DNA of 64,000 nucleotides from Archilochus colubris (Eukaryota; Chordata; Aves; Apodiformes; Trochilidae), in the NCBI GenBank assembly GCA_023079485.1, contig CM041083.1:158170552-158234551 (forward strand). Direction: 5' to 3'. The notes below the pieces were generated by a model. It was not told the origin of the DNA, did not search any database, and saw only the letters and a list, made by a program, of their open reading frames with translations. The position numbers and the translations under genes were made by a program. Below are positions 42,301 to 54,300 of the stretch, in pieces. Within the stretch, counting starts at the first letter, position 1. Every line of letters begins with the position of its first letter.

Positions 42301-45300
42301 TGTTGGCAACTGCACTGAAAAGTTATATCATTTCTTTATATACATTTGTTTTGCATCCTTAGGTCTAAGAAGCTTTGAGTTTTGTGGAAAATAAAAACTA
42401 AAACCACAAGCACTATCTGCTAGAGGAATTTCTGAACGGAGCACTAAGTTTGGAGATGCCTGTTTGTCAGAACTACTTACGTAGAGATGCACTCATTTCA
42501 GTGCAAATACAGTCAGCGTCTCTGAGTGTTTCAAACTGCTAATCTGATGTATAGATCCCCACACAATTGGTCTATGTTTGCAGTATTACCTGTGAGGCAT
42601 AAGACTTAACTCCCACAATCATTGTTTAATTTAGCTGTACCTTTACTCCAGCTGTCTGCATTGCAGGCAAATCTTTAATATTCTGTATGAATGGCCCTAC
42701 CCCTCTTTTATATCTAATTCTTGTGGGCAGATGACATGTTTTTCCCCTTAAAATAATTACTCCCTCTAGCAAACAGGCCTGTTATTTTTAAGAATAATAG
42801 TTCTTTGTCAAACATGTTAATCACTTCTGGGTTATTAAGGTAGGAATTACTGCTGCCTAAGTACAGATTTGAATATATTTAGGTATCCTACTTCCAAAAT
42901 AGAGGAATAAAGATAATATATTGATACCTGATTATTTAGAAAGGAATTTCAGATATTTTATGTTTTAAAATTTAACTTTAAACAACAGTATCAAGAAAGT
43001 AAGTGCAGAATATCATTTTAGTATTCTTAGGTAATCAGGGTCCCATGCATCCACTGATCTTTCTCTAATTCCATGAAATGACAATTGATAATCACTGAAA
43101 AATGTTGTAGATTCAGTGAGTTGTAAATTCTGTGTTAGCTGCTGGATTTTTTAATTAAGATTTTTAAAAAGCTGTCAAAATTATCTGAATTTGCAGAATA
43201 AAGTGACTCTTAGGATTTGGGTGGTGGTGGTGGTTCCAATCTGAGATGCTCTCAAACTCTAATGTGTCCCAGCTCAAATTACTAAATATACTTCAACTTA
43301 TAACACAATGTGATTAAACTGCCTTCTTACTCTAGGCTTCGCATATTTCTAGTGCTCACATTTTTAATGGCCGCTCTTTTTGAAGATTGGCATTCAAAAA
43401 TTAAAACTGTTTTTAACATGCTAGTTTTTCTTAAGACTTTCATATTCCTCACAACAAATGTATGTAGTTCTTGAGGAAACCAGTTTCAGTTACTAAGTGG
43501 GGTTTATTTTTTTTATTATCCTCAATCTGATCTTGAAAAGCAGCGTGCCAGAATGCTTGTGAAGATATTTGCCAAACCAAGCAAATATTTACCAAAGCCA
43601 TGGCACAGAAATGCACATGCCAAAGCCTAATTACATGTTATCTTTCCCTTATCATCAATTTCTCTAATCTTTTTCTGCATGTTTTGTTGCATGTGTGATT
43701 CTAAATGCTAGGAATCTGTTTACTTGTTGCTGGTTTTTTTGTTTTGATTTTTTTTTTCCTTTGGCTGCTCTTCATTTTTTAGCAAGGCAGATATAACTCT
43801 CTCTTCTGAAATGTTTATATAATTGCAGTAAAATAACCACAATTCTTAAAAACCCTGCTTCTACTTTTCAGTAATTTCATTGCCATGCATGGGGCGAGAT
43901 TTTTGTGTTTATTAGCCACAGCCAGAGTTTATGTGGCTGAATAAGATCTCTGACCTTTTTTATTATCATAATTTAAACTTTAATCTGGACAATGACAAGT
44001 AACAGGTTGTAGTTTTGACTGTTTTGCCCACTACAGGTGAACAACTGAGTGCCATACTGAATTCCATTCAGTCACGGCCAAATCTCCCAGCTCCTTCCAT
44101 CTTTGATCAAGCTGCAAAACCTCCCTCTTCCCTAGTCCACAGTCCATTTGTGTTCGGACAGCCCCTTCCCTTCCAGCAGCCTCAGCCACAGCTTCAGAGT
44201 AAGTTTGTCAGCCTTACCTGCCTCATCAGTCCATTTCTGCAGCTTTGACATTGCTGTTCTCAGTTGCTTGCCAGCTACAAATCATCCCTCAGTGCACCTT
44301 TCTGGTTTTGTTTGGAAAGTTTTTCATGATTCAGAAGCATGTGAGCTAATGCTCCTGAAGACTCGTGCAACTTTAGTTTCTATATTGGCATTATTTTGCT
44401 TTTGTATGTGTTCTGCAGTGTAGGTAAGTCATGAGAAAGTGCCTTTCCAATGTTGTATGCAAGTCTACATTTCTAATGAAGATAAACATTTTATACAGTA
44501 AAAAAATGTTGATGATTCTTTGGACGTCAAAAGCAGACTGCAAGTAAATTCATAGTTATTAAATTTTCTTACGTCCTAAGTTCCTATTTTTTTGTTAAGA
44601 GTAACTTTAGGGGTGGAGCTGGGCAGTAGGAACAACTTGGCACTGCTCATAAGAGGCTTTAGTGGTCTTCTGTTGGGTGCTCATAGGATTGGCATGAACC
44701 TTGAAGTTTGCACCAGAGGACTGTAATTGACCTGATTATTGATGGGAGGAGAGGAAACTTTTTTTTTTGTTGGTTTTATTAATGAAAAATAAAAGCTCAG
44801 CATTCATGATGAACAGCAGATCTTGCAGTAAATGCATCCTTATATACAGACTAGATAGAGCATGGGTCACAGGAATAATAGTCTTCTGTCTCTCATAGAC
44901 AGTACTTCAGAAAGGCCTCAGTTCTTTCTTGGGGGTCACTCAGTTCAGTGTCTCCTGGACCTATCAACCTCAGTTTATAAAAAGTGACAATTCAATGCTT
45001 CATGTGAGAACTAGATTAAAGTATCTAATTCACTTTTTATAAAGACTTATCACAAATGTTTTGCCAGTGATCTTCCATACTTACAATGGACTTAAACCAA
45101 CATTCTCAAAGCAGAATATTCTAGTACCTACACAGACCAAACAGCTGACCGTGGCAACAGCCCACCACACCCCACAACCCACACACAACACCCACACACA
45201 ACCACCAACACCCCAACCCGGAGTCTCGAACCCGGGGCCTTCGGCATTGCAGTACTGGGCTTAACCAGCTGCGCCACGAGAGCCTCACCTTAGGGCATGA

Positions 45301-48300
45301 GCCCTATGGCACAATAAGGTAATACAGTGCTCAAAACCCCCCCACCCCCCACCCAAACCCACCCACCACCCAACACACACACACACACACCCCACAATTG
45401 CCAGTGGCATCAGTGTACCATCACAGGGAATTTGTCAGTTGTATATTCTTTCCCACCACTTTTAGTTTTCTTCTCTTGTTCAGAGCCATAACATCAGTTT
45501 CTTACTCAACTTTACATCAAAAATAACCCTAATACTCTCACTTCAAACTTTAGATTATTGATCCTTTAACATTTAGATCATACAGTGTATTCATAGAATA
45601 CGAGATCATAGTATCTTATGAAAAGGAAGGTTTTCACTTTTTTACAGCCTGCTCAACAATATCTTGAATCAATGGATTTGTTTATCCAACAGATGTAGGT
45701 AAAATGTATTCAGAAACCTACATCCATGGTTTGTGTTTTAATGAAGATCCCGAATTTCAAAGGAAGATTTTTATGTCAGATAAGGTGGAGCACTGGTAGT
45801 CTACCAAATAAAACAATATGACAGTGAAAAAATTTTCAAGTTTGTATCTGATTACAATCTTAGAATTAATAAAAGATCTCATCCAATATAGTTATTTGCC
45901 CTTCCGGCAGGGTAAAAATTGTCAAATAGAGCTGGTATACTGTTGCACTAACTATGATTTGATACAAGCACTCCATTCCAAACATTTTATTATCTAGTTT
46001 AGCATTTGATGCAAATAATGTAAATTATGCATAGAGGAAAGAAATACTAACATTTTTGTTTTCACTCCCAAAATTTAATAATTATATTGGGGAAAATTTC
46101 CCTTTCAGACTTACTGAGTCATTTGCAGATTTTTTAATGCTCCATTTACAAGTTGATCCAAATTCAGGGTATTTTCAGGGAGGCCTATAAAATTATATTC
46201 ATGTACTTGTTCATTTAATAGTCAAGAAAATTAGCAGGTGTATTTGAAACTTAAATAAAACTTCCTAGATTAAACATTTCATTTCAAGCAATTATTCTGT
46301 TACTATGATATTTCTTGAAACTTTATGTATTATGAGGTAGTGGATTTATTTGAAATACAAGATTAATTAGAATAGCAAGACAACTGTGCAATAAAAGCCT
46401 TCACATAGAGAAGTTCTTTTTGGTTTGAATTCCACTTTGTGGCTTTTAATGTGTATTCAGCACTAGTGCAGCTGTACTAGAATTGTAACAGAAACTTTCT
46501 CACTCATTATTTCCAAAGCATTTTAAAGCCTTTTGTTATCAAACAGGTAAGTAAAAATAAAATCCATTAAACAACATATCCCAAGGCTTCATATCAAGTC
46601 ACTTGGATTTTTGCCCTAGACATGCTTACTTTTAGATTCAAATGTGTTCTCTGTTCTTACATGCTTCCTGTAGTACGGTCAGGTATAAAAATTAAAGTAA
46701 ATGTTTATATTCAGTAATGCTATATTTAAGGGACTAATGGTAGTCTAATAGTTAAGTTCTGCCAGCCTAGACTAGTTATATGTTAAATACGAATTTTGTT
46801 CAGAAGTCTGCCTAAATAAGTTTAGTCTACCATATGTATTTTCTGTTCTTTAAATATCTGTCCTCCTGGGGAGTAATTTAATATGGGAGCATAATTCTTA
46901 GGATCATGCTGAATGTCCTCAAGAGCTAATTATGTTATTAAGGTGGGGTTTTTTTAACAGAAAGAAAAATGTTGGTATGATTATATGTTGCAGTTTTTCT
47001 TTATAAGACTTTTTAGCTAACTGTTCTTTCTGAAGTATGGTTTCTTTGCTTGGGGTTTGGTTTCCAGATTAATTTTAAGAAAGAGGGAAGGGGTTGTCAC
47101 AACCTTTTATTTTTCAACACAGTGTACGATTATTTTTTTTTCAGAAACGCTACAGTTTTGGACAACCACATCCTCAGATACAATACTTAAAAAAAATAAT
47201 GATGCCTGTGTTATTCTTTTTGCATTACATATGAGTAAACTAACAGGAGTCCTATGTGTTTTGTCAAATAATTTATTACAGAAGGCACATTATTAAAAAA
47301 TTAGGCAGTTTTGAGCTATCAAAACCACACATTATCCTACTTAGATTTCTTTGCTAGTTTTCACACATGGTAACAAAAGGGACAGAAGCTGAAAGACCAC
47401 TTTCTTATTAATGGGGACAGACAAAAGAGCAAAATAAAAATGCTCTTGCCATGAATTTTAATTTCTTGTCAGTCTTCTATGCAGCTAAAAGTCAAAAAGA
47501 GCTAAAAGAGATGGCATAAACCTACCTGGAGTTTAGGAACAGCTGTACTGACTTGGAATCTCAGCAAGATTATTATTTTTTTTTTCCCAGAGAGAGTACA
47601 AGTTTATTTGTTTCTTCCTTGATAATTTCAAAAAACAATCCACAATTACTTCAGCCTGAGTTATGGCTGATTCTGAGAAGTTTGCAAGGTCCTCAGTAGC
47701 AGATTAACTCAGGACTACAACCTCCTGTAGCTGTAATGTTTTTACTGGCTGCTTGAATAGTTCCTCAATGAACTTTGTGAAGAGCAGAGGAGATTCAAAT
47801 TACTGCTTGGATTCTGAGTATAGGTGAAGTGTAGAAGCCTGGAGAGTCAATAAAGATCTCATTTCTCAACCTTTAGCAGTGTGTGCTGAGTCATAAAACT
47901 CCTTAGATGTGACATGGAAGGGAAGCAGAATCTTGCTATACTGTCCAGCATCACTTAGCAAAATTTCACAGTTGGCTCTTGAACTCTGACTTTGAGGGGG
48001 GTGGAAGTTTGAGACCTTGCAGTCACCAATGTTAGATCTTTATGCCGTTTTTCCTCACATCTGAGTTGCTACTGCAGATGAAGCACAGATTTGTAGGCTG
48101 AAGAGGCTTTGGAACCTCCTTCTTAACCTCTTTTGTAAAGTTTTCCCTCTTGTACTGCCACCCCAGCAGCTCACTGAGCAGCTGCACAGCACAACTGCTG
48201 CTTCCTGATGCATCTCAGCCCAGACAGAAGCTGCAGTGCTGAGGTGCTGTTTGATATGTTCACAGCATTGTGTCAAGCTTTATTTTGAGAATGAATATGG

Positions 48301-51300
48301 CTTATCACAAATTCAGAAACAAATTAGAATATAATGGAATTGTGTCTGTCTACCCTTATAGCATGAGAATACTTATTTCAGTTATAAATCTAAGTGGCTC
48401 AAGTGCTGGTTTTCCAAACCCTACATTTGGGTAGTTAGAACTAATATTTTTTTAATGATGCAGCCTATCAGCTTTTGCTTTCATTCATTCAGTCATTCCC
48501 TTACTATAACTGCCTTAGACTTTTCCCTGTTGACTTAAGAAAATTGGTTCTGTCCTGGCTCAAACCAGGACAAGTGTTGAAGTGTTCTTCAACTTCAATA
48601 TATTCTTTTACTTGGGGGGGGGAGGAGCAAGTTTTGTCAGTTTGAAATTTGGTATTTTAATTGTATTAAAAAAGATACATTGATTTGGGTGCTTGAGAAG
48701 TCAGTTAACAGCCCTATTGTAGCTTCCATGTTATTAACAGTGACAAAAGAGGAATGTGTTCTTTTCTTGCTTTGGCAAATAGGCAAAAGCAGGTCAGTGC
48801 TTGCTTTCCTCATCATGCAGAGCAGCAGCGACATTTTAGGAAGAAATCTGTAACTAACTTCCATTCTTTAGAGACATTTTACCAGTCTGTTCTAGAGTTT
48901 AAAAAAGACCAATGTGGACTAGTTGGTGGCATGTCATACCTCCTGGACTGGCTTCCTCAGAGGAAGCAGGCGTGGTTCTTAAAAGGCTGCATCCTGCCAC
49001 AGGACTCGAACTGCCTCGTATTGTCTCCATATTGTGTGGTTTTTCTACTAGAACTCTGCTCATGTTGAAGGCAAGAATGTGACTGAAGATGAGCTGTCAT
49101 GAGAGAGCTTGCCTGTTTGTCTTCAAAGTCACCTTTGTTTGGTTTTTTTTTAACAAAAAAGGAATCCATACCAAGAAGCTGGTCCCTGTGACCGAGGATT
49201 TACCCTAGACAGATGTACATGGGCAAGACAGCAGGGAGATTATGTGGGAAACTCACTCTCTCTGACCCCACTGTCCCTTTAAAATGACTGAGAAGTGGGA
49301 CAGTGTTCTCCATAAGATAGATTACAACATAAAATATAAGTATTCTCAGGACATAAAATGAAGCAAAAAGTGTGCATGCATGACATTTGGTTTAGTAAAG
49401 ATTTTAATTATTCATAGACTGGAATGTCATATATCAAATTAACATTTTTAGACTTGTATTTACAGAGTTGTGCCTTCTACTTTGTGTTTGGAATTGGAAT
49501 TAGAATTAAAAAATAACATTATAGGAAAGTAAAATAATAATTTTGAAACTAAAAGTTCCTACTGTTTCCTGACTCCAAATTTGATTGGTGTTAGTAGCCT
49601 TTATAGTGAAATTAGCTTGGTTTATATCAGAATTTAACTTTGGACTTTCTGTTTTTTCTTCAGGCAAAATTATTTTTAAGTGCTGATACAGATTTGTTTT
49701 CATGTCTGTTGTTAGATAGAAACTGTTCTACTGCTAGCCATGTGCCTTGGTGGTATTGAAAATCTAATTCACATTATATATGAAGTTTTCCAAAATACTG
49801 CGTTAAGGAAGTGTATTCAGATATGGAAGCAGATATTTTTGGTGGGTTTAGAATGTTTTTCTTTAATCTTTGCAGTGGTTATTGAGACTTTCCAACACAA
49901 ACACCTTGGTGTTCTATAATTTTCACAAAAAGATGTGAGAATTGGTCATCTAGAAGGACATACCGCAGTTTTAAATAATTACTATCTGAATTTACAGATT
50001 AGAAATTCACATTTAAAACCAGACTTCAGTTGAAAACTAGATACTGCTTTTATAATAATCCGTGCCATATTAGCTAATCTACACATACCACGTTTCTAAA
50101 CCCTAGGATTTAATACTGACATCACACAAGATGGTAAATTCTTTTAAAATTTAGATGAGGGAAAACATTTTGGAGTAACTGTTTCTCATTTAAAACTAAG
50201 GTAGGAGTCTAACCAGTGAATTCAGAATACTTAACAAAGGAGATGCATATCATTTGAAATGCTTGCTTTTATCTTTACTACTTTTACCATTGAATTTTTG
50301 CTGCTTCTGTGCAACTGTTTTCCACTGTAGAAACTTCATCCTGCTGCCTTGCTTCTCGTGAGCCTATTTACAAAACTAGTGATGTAGCTGGTCCTGCCTC
50401 TGCTATTTCATCTCTCTCTCACAAACTGAAGGGTGGGTATGCATGCCAACATAGCAAGGTTATTCAGATTCTGGCATTCAATTTGTTCAGTTTTTTTTTT
50501 TTTTCTCCTTCCATTGATTTCCATTTCATTCGTTTAATAACGTTTTGAAAGCAATCATTCAGGTTTGGTATTTGTTGGGAGCTCAGCTGATGCAACCATT
50601 CAGTGTCGGCCTTCCTGAGTTGCTGCATTTTCATGGTAGATGATCTGTCTGTCTCTTCCCTCTTTAAAAACAGAGAGGTGACAGTTTAATCACATCCATT
50701 AACACCTGGCTTCAAACAATAGGCAAATGGACAAATGGAATATGGAAGAAGAAAGGGAAAAAATGTGTTGTACGGGTTTTTTGCTTGTTTATGTACAAAT
50801 AAAGCAGTTTGCTACAAGATTATGCATTTTTTCTTTTGGGGATTTTTTTTTTTGGTGTGCTTATAATCTAAAATGCTAATTTGAATTACCTGTGTTTGGG
50901 CAAATCCAAACCTTTTTTTTTAAAAAAAAAACATGAAATTAAAAAAACAATAGATTTATTTCTGGAAGCTACCATTAAGCTACTCTTTCACAAGTAGTTT
51001 TCTTCCAGAATGTTTTCCTGCATGATATTCACTAGTCATGTCTGTACTTTGAATTTGACACATTGCTAAATAGCTTGCAGTGTTTTGTGTCCTCCAAGGT
51101 GACCACTGTCTTTTCACTATTTTTTTTCCCTTATGAGGAATTCTGTTAAAGATTCTAGATAGAGTGTTTTCTCATCCAACATACCTTAAATTCATCTTTT
51201 TATTTGTTTCTGGGAAAAGTGTGTTTTAAGTAATAACTTACATTTCTGGATTCATGTATCACAAAGTAGACATCTCAAAATATCTCATCAGTAGAACTGA

Positions 51301-54300
51301 ATAACTTAGCTGGCATGAACAAAATGCTTGGACCTTTATTTAAGAAACCTTTCATTATTTTCTTTTAACAAGAACAATATTTTTATAAATCATGATGTAA
51401 CATGCCATTTATTCTTTTCCTCTTTCTCCCTCATTACCTCCCCCACCCAAAAAATAATTTTAAACTCATAAGAAAAAAGGGGTAAAGACAGATCAGACTC
51501 TCAAAATTTATAATGTTTTGATGTTCTGATATTCTACTGTTTATATTTGCCATATTGGTCCTGAATATAGACAAAATATTTCTTCTCTACCTACTATGGT
51601 CTAGGAAGCCAGGAGAGTACCTTAATCTTTAAGCTTTTTCAATACGCTGCTATAGGCATCCTTCTATTATCCTGCTGCTCTTTTTTTTATTTTAAGCTAC
51701 TTAAATATGGAGGTAGCAAAATAAGAATTGTTTTGTAACCTAAGGAAACCTCTGAGTTGCTAAACTTTGCTCGAAAAAGTACAATTGTTTTTGTGTTGTG
51801 AGAGGTAGCCATAGGAAGAACTGAGGTCACTCCATCCTTCTATATGTTTTCTAGCATAGGGATGAGGCTTCATGATTGAGAACTGGAAGTTTGGTCAGAT
51901 CCCATTATGCAGAAGGAAGTAAACACATTTCCCACCTTCAAAGTAATTACTGATGGTGTTGGATAGAAATTGACTGCCTATCCTCTCTGTTCCCATCAGA
52001 AATCAAGGTTCAAACTTAAAAATATTCTCAAGTTAATTGGAACTTGTCTTTTTACCAAATAGTTATTTCTTCAGAAATTTGACCATATGAGTGGAAATAA
52101 CCTTTTAGTGTCTAGAAAAATATAATAATCCAAAGTACTGTGACCTAACTCTGCAAGCTTTACTAGAGAAACAGCTTAAATTAGTTTAACTAATGAAAAC
52201 CCATTCAAATCAGGACTTAACTACACATTCAAGATTTTGCAGTGTAAAGCTTTTGGAGAGACAGTTTATAGTTAATTCACAACTGCTGCATTTCTTGCCA
52301 GTGATTTCAACATTGCTTAATTTTCAAAATACAGTTCTAGAAGAGAGACTGTGTTCACTTAATTATTAGAAGCAGATTGCTTTAATAAGCTACTTATTTG
52401 CATATACTTATTTTGAATGTATTTATATTAAGCTACCCACAGTTTTTACAGTTCTGTAGATTGATATATGTACAATGGCAGTGTGCACAGGAACAATAAA
52501 TTAGTTTATCAAGATAAGAGCACATCATAGACTAGAACTGATGGTTAAACTTAGTGGCTGAAAAAAGTGAGGTTGTGTTTTTGTAGCAGGACCTTGATAG
52601 TTTGTGGTCTTGAATGCTGGATACCTCAGATTATCAATGTGAATTGTTCTAAGCATTTTTGTTAAGCTTCATAGCCAATTTACCTTATAGTTTCCTATGT
52701 TTCCTGACTCTTGAACATCAAAGAAAATAAATCTGGTAATACATTTGATCTTTCTGCAACTCTTTTGTTGCAGTCAGGCTGACACACACGAATATTAAAT
52801 AACCCTGGGTTTCTGTTGCAGCTATAAGCTTAATTAAATCCTGGCTTTTTACTTAAGGAAGTAAATTGTGCTTCCTTTACAAATGTTTTGTGGAAATAGT
52901 AATCTGTCTTTTGATACCTCCAGAGTAGTGTTTTCTTTTTAAATATTTCCTAATACTTGTTTGTATGTATCTTTGGGAGAAGAAATGTATTGAAAACACT
53001 GTAGGGGGAAAAAATCCCTATATATTTCCTCTCATTTTTATGGAAACAGAAGTGTGTGTTTGATTTTTATCCTGTGTTCAAGCGTTTAATCCTTGATTTG
53101 TATTATTGATGGTACCACTGTCAAAATACAATAATTTAATTCTAAAATATACTAAACAGGTGACCGAATGAATTTCACAGGAGCTGCAAGACCAATTTCT
53201 CCAGCAGGAAAATCAGAGATGTCATCAAAGCACAGGGCTGACAGCAGGTCACCCAAGCTTGATGTGCGAATAAACAGAGCTGCTGCTGACCAGAAGAAAC
53301 CTAGGAACACAGATGGCTTGTCTGCCAGTGAGTCTCTTATGCTGAAATCAGATGCTGCAAAATTGCGGTCAGACTCTCACAGCAGGTCTTTGTCTCCAAA
53401 TCATAACACTTTACAAACACTAAAAACTGATGGAAGAACAACTACTGGTCTGAGAGCTGAATCTCCAGGGCCTGGAACACGGTCATCATCTCCAAAGACA
53501 AAGACACTGACAGGTGTTAGATCTGGTGCTAGCTCTCCACGATCCTCATCACCCCATGAAAAAACTCTACCTCAGAAAGCTCCATCCCCTGTAAAAACAA
53601 AGCTTGATCCTCCTCGAGAACGCTCAAAATCAGATTCCTACACATTAGATCCAGACACCCTCCGCAAAAAGAAAGTGCCGCTAACAGAACCCCTAAGGGG
53701 AAGGTCCACTTCACCCAAACCAAAAATTACTGCAAAGGATGGGAAACCTGCTACAGAACCTGAAAACAGAGCTCCTTCCCCTCATGTCGTCCAAGAAAAT
53801 CTTCACAGTGAAGTAGTTGAAGTATGCACTTCAAGTACTTTAAAGACAAATAGCATTATAGATAGCACCTGTGAAGATAACACAGAATTCAGAAGTCTGG
53901 ACGATGGTTCTAATAAAGTTCATTTCAGCATAGGAAAAGCACCACTGAAAGATGAGCAAGACATGAGAGCATCTCCAAAAGTGAGCCGTAAATGTGCCAG
54001 TAGGCACACAAGACCTAAAAAGGAAAAATCTGGCTTCCTTTTCAAAGGAGATGGCTGCAAGTCTGTAGAGCCAGCCAAGCAAGCAATGTCACCTTCTGTT
54101 GCAGAATGCGCTAGAGCTGTCTTCGCTGCATTTCTTTGGCACGAAGGAATAGTACACGATGCTATGGCTTGCTCATCTTTTTTGAAGTTTAATCCAGAAC
54201 TGTCCAAAGAGCATGCACCAATACGAAGCAGTCTTACACAGCAGCCTGCAGAGGAAAAAGAAACTAAGTTGAAAAATAGACATTCATTGGAAATATCGTC

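Larger units (their letters stand above)
44199..53159 (+). other. 9-kb interval before the large exon
   Basis: The longest intronic interval of the window. It contains a tRNA-like element and CA-rich tracts near 45160-45395, the candidate cassette exon at 50331, and a GC-richer stretch at about 48055-48280 that I cannot assign. The rest is AT-rich with no recognisable gene. Confidence 0.6.

Noticed and set aside
45219..45288. Functional tRNA gene on the minus strand
   Set aside because: The A and B boxes are present, but acceptor and anticodon stems do not pair, so I list it only as a tRNA-like element.
48055..48276. GC-richer stretch with a 73-codon minus-strand frame
   Set aside because: I considered an exon or LTR remnant, but there are no matching splice phases, terminal repeats or domain motifs.
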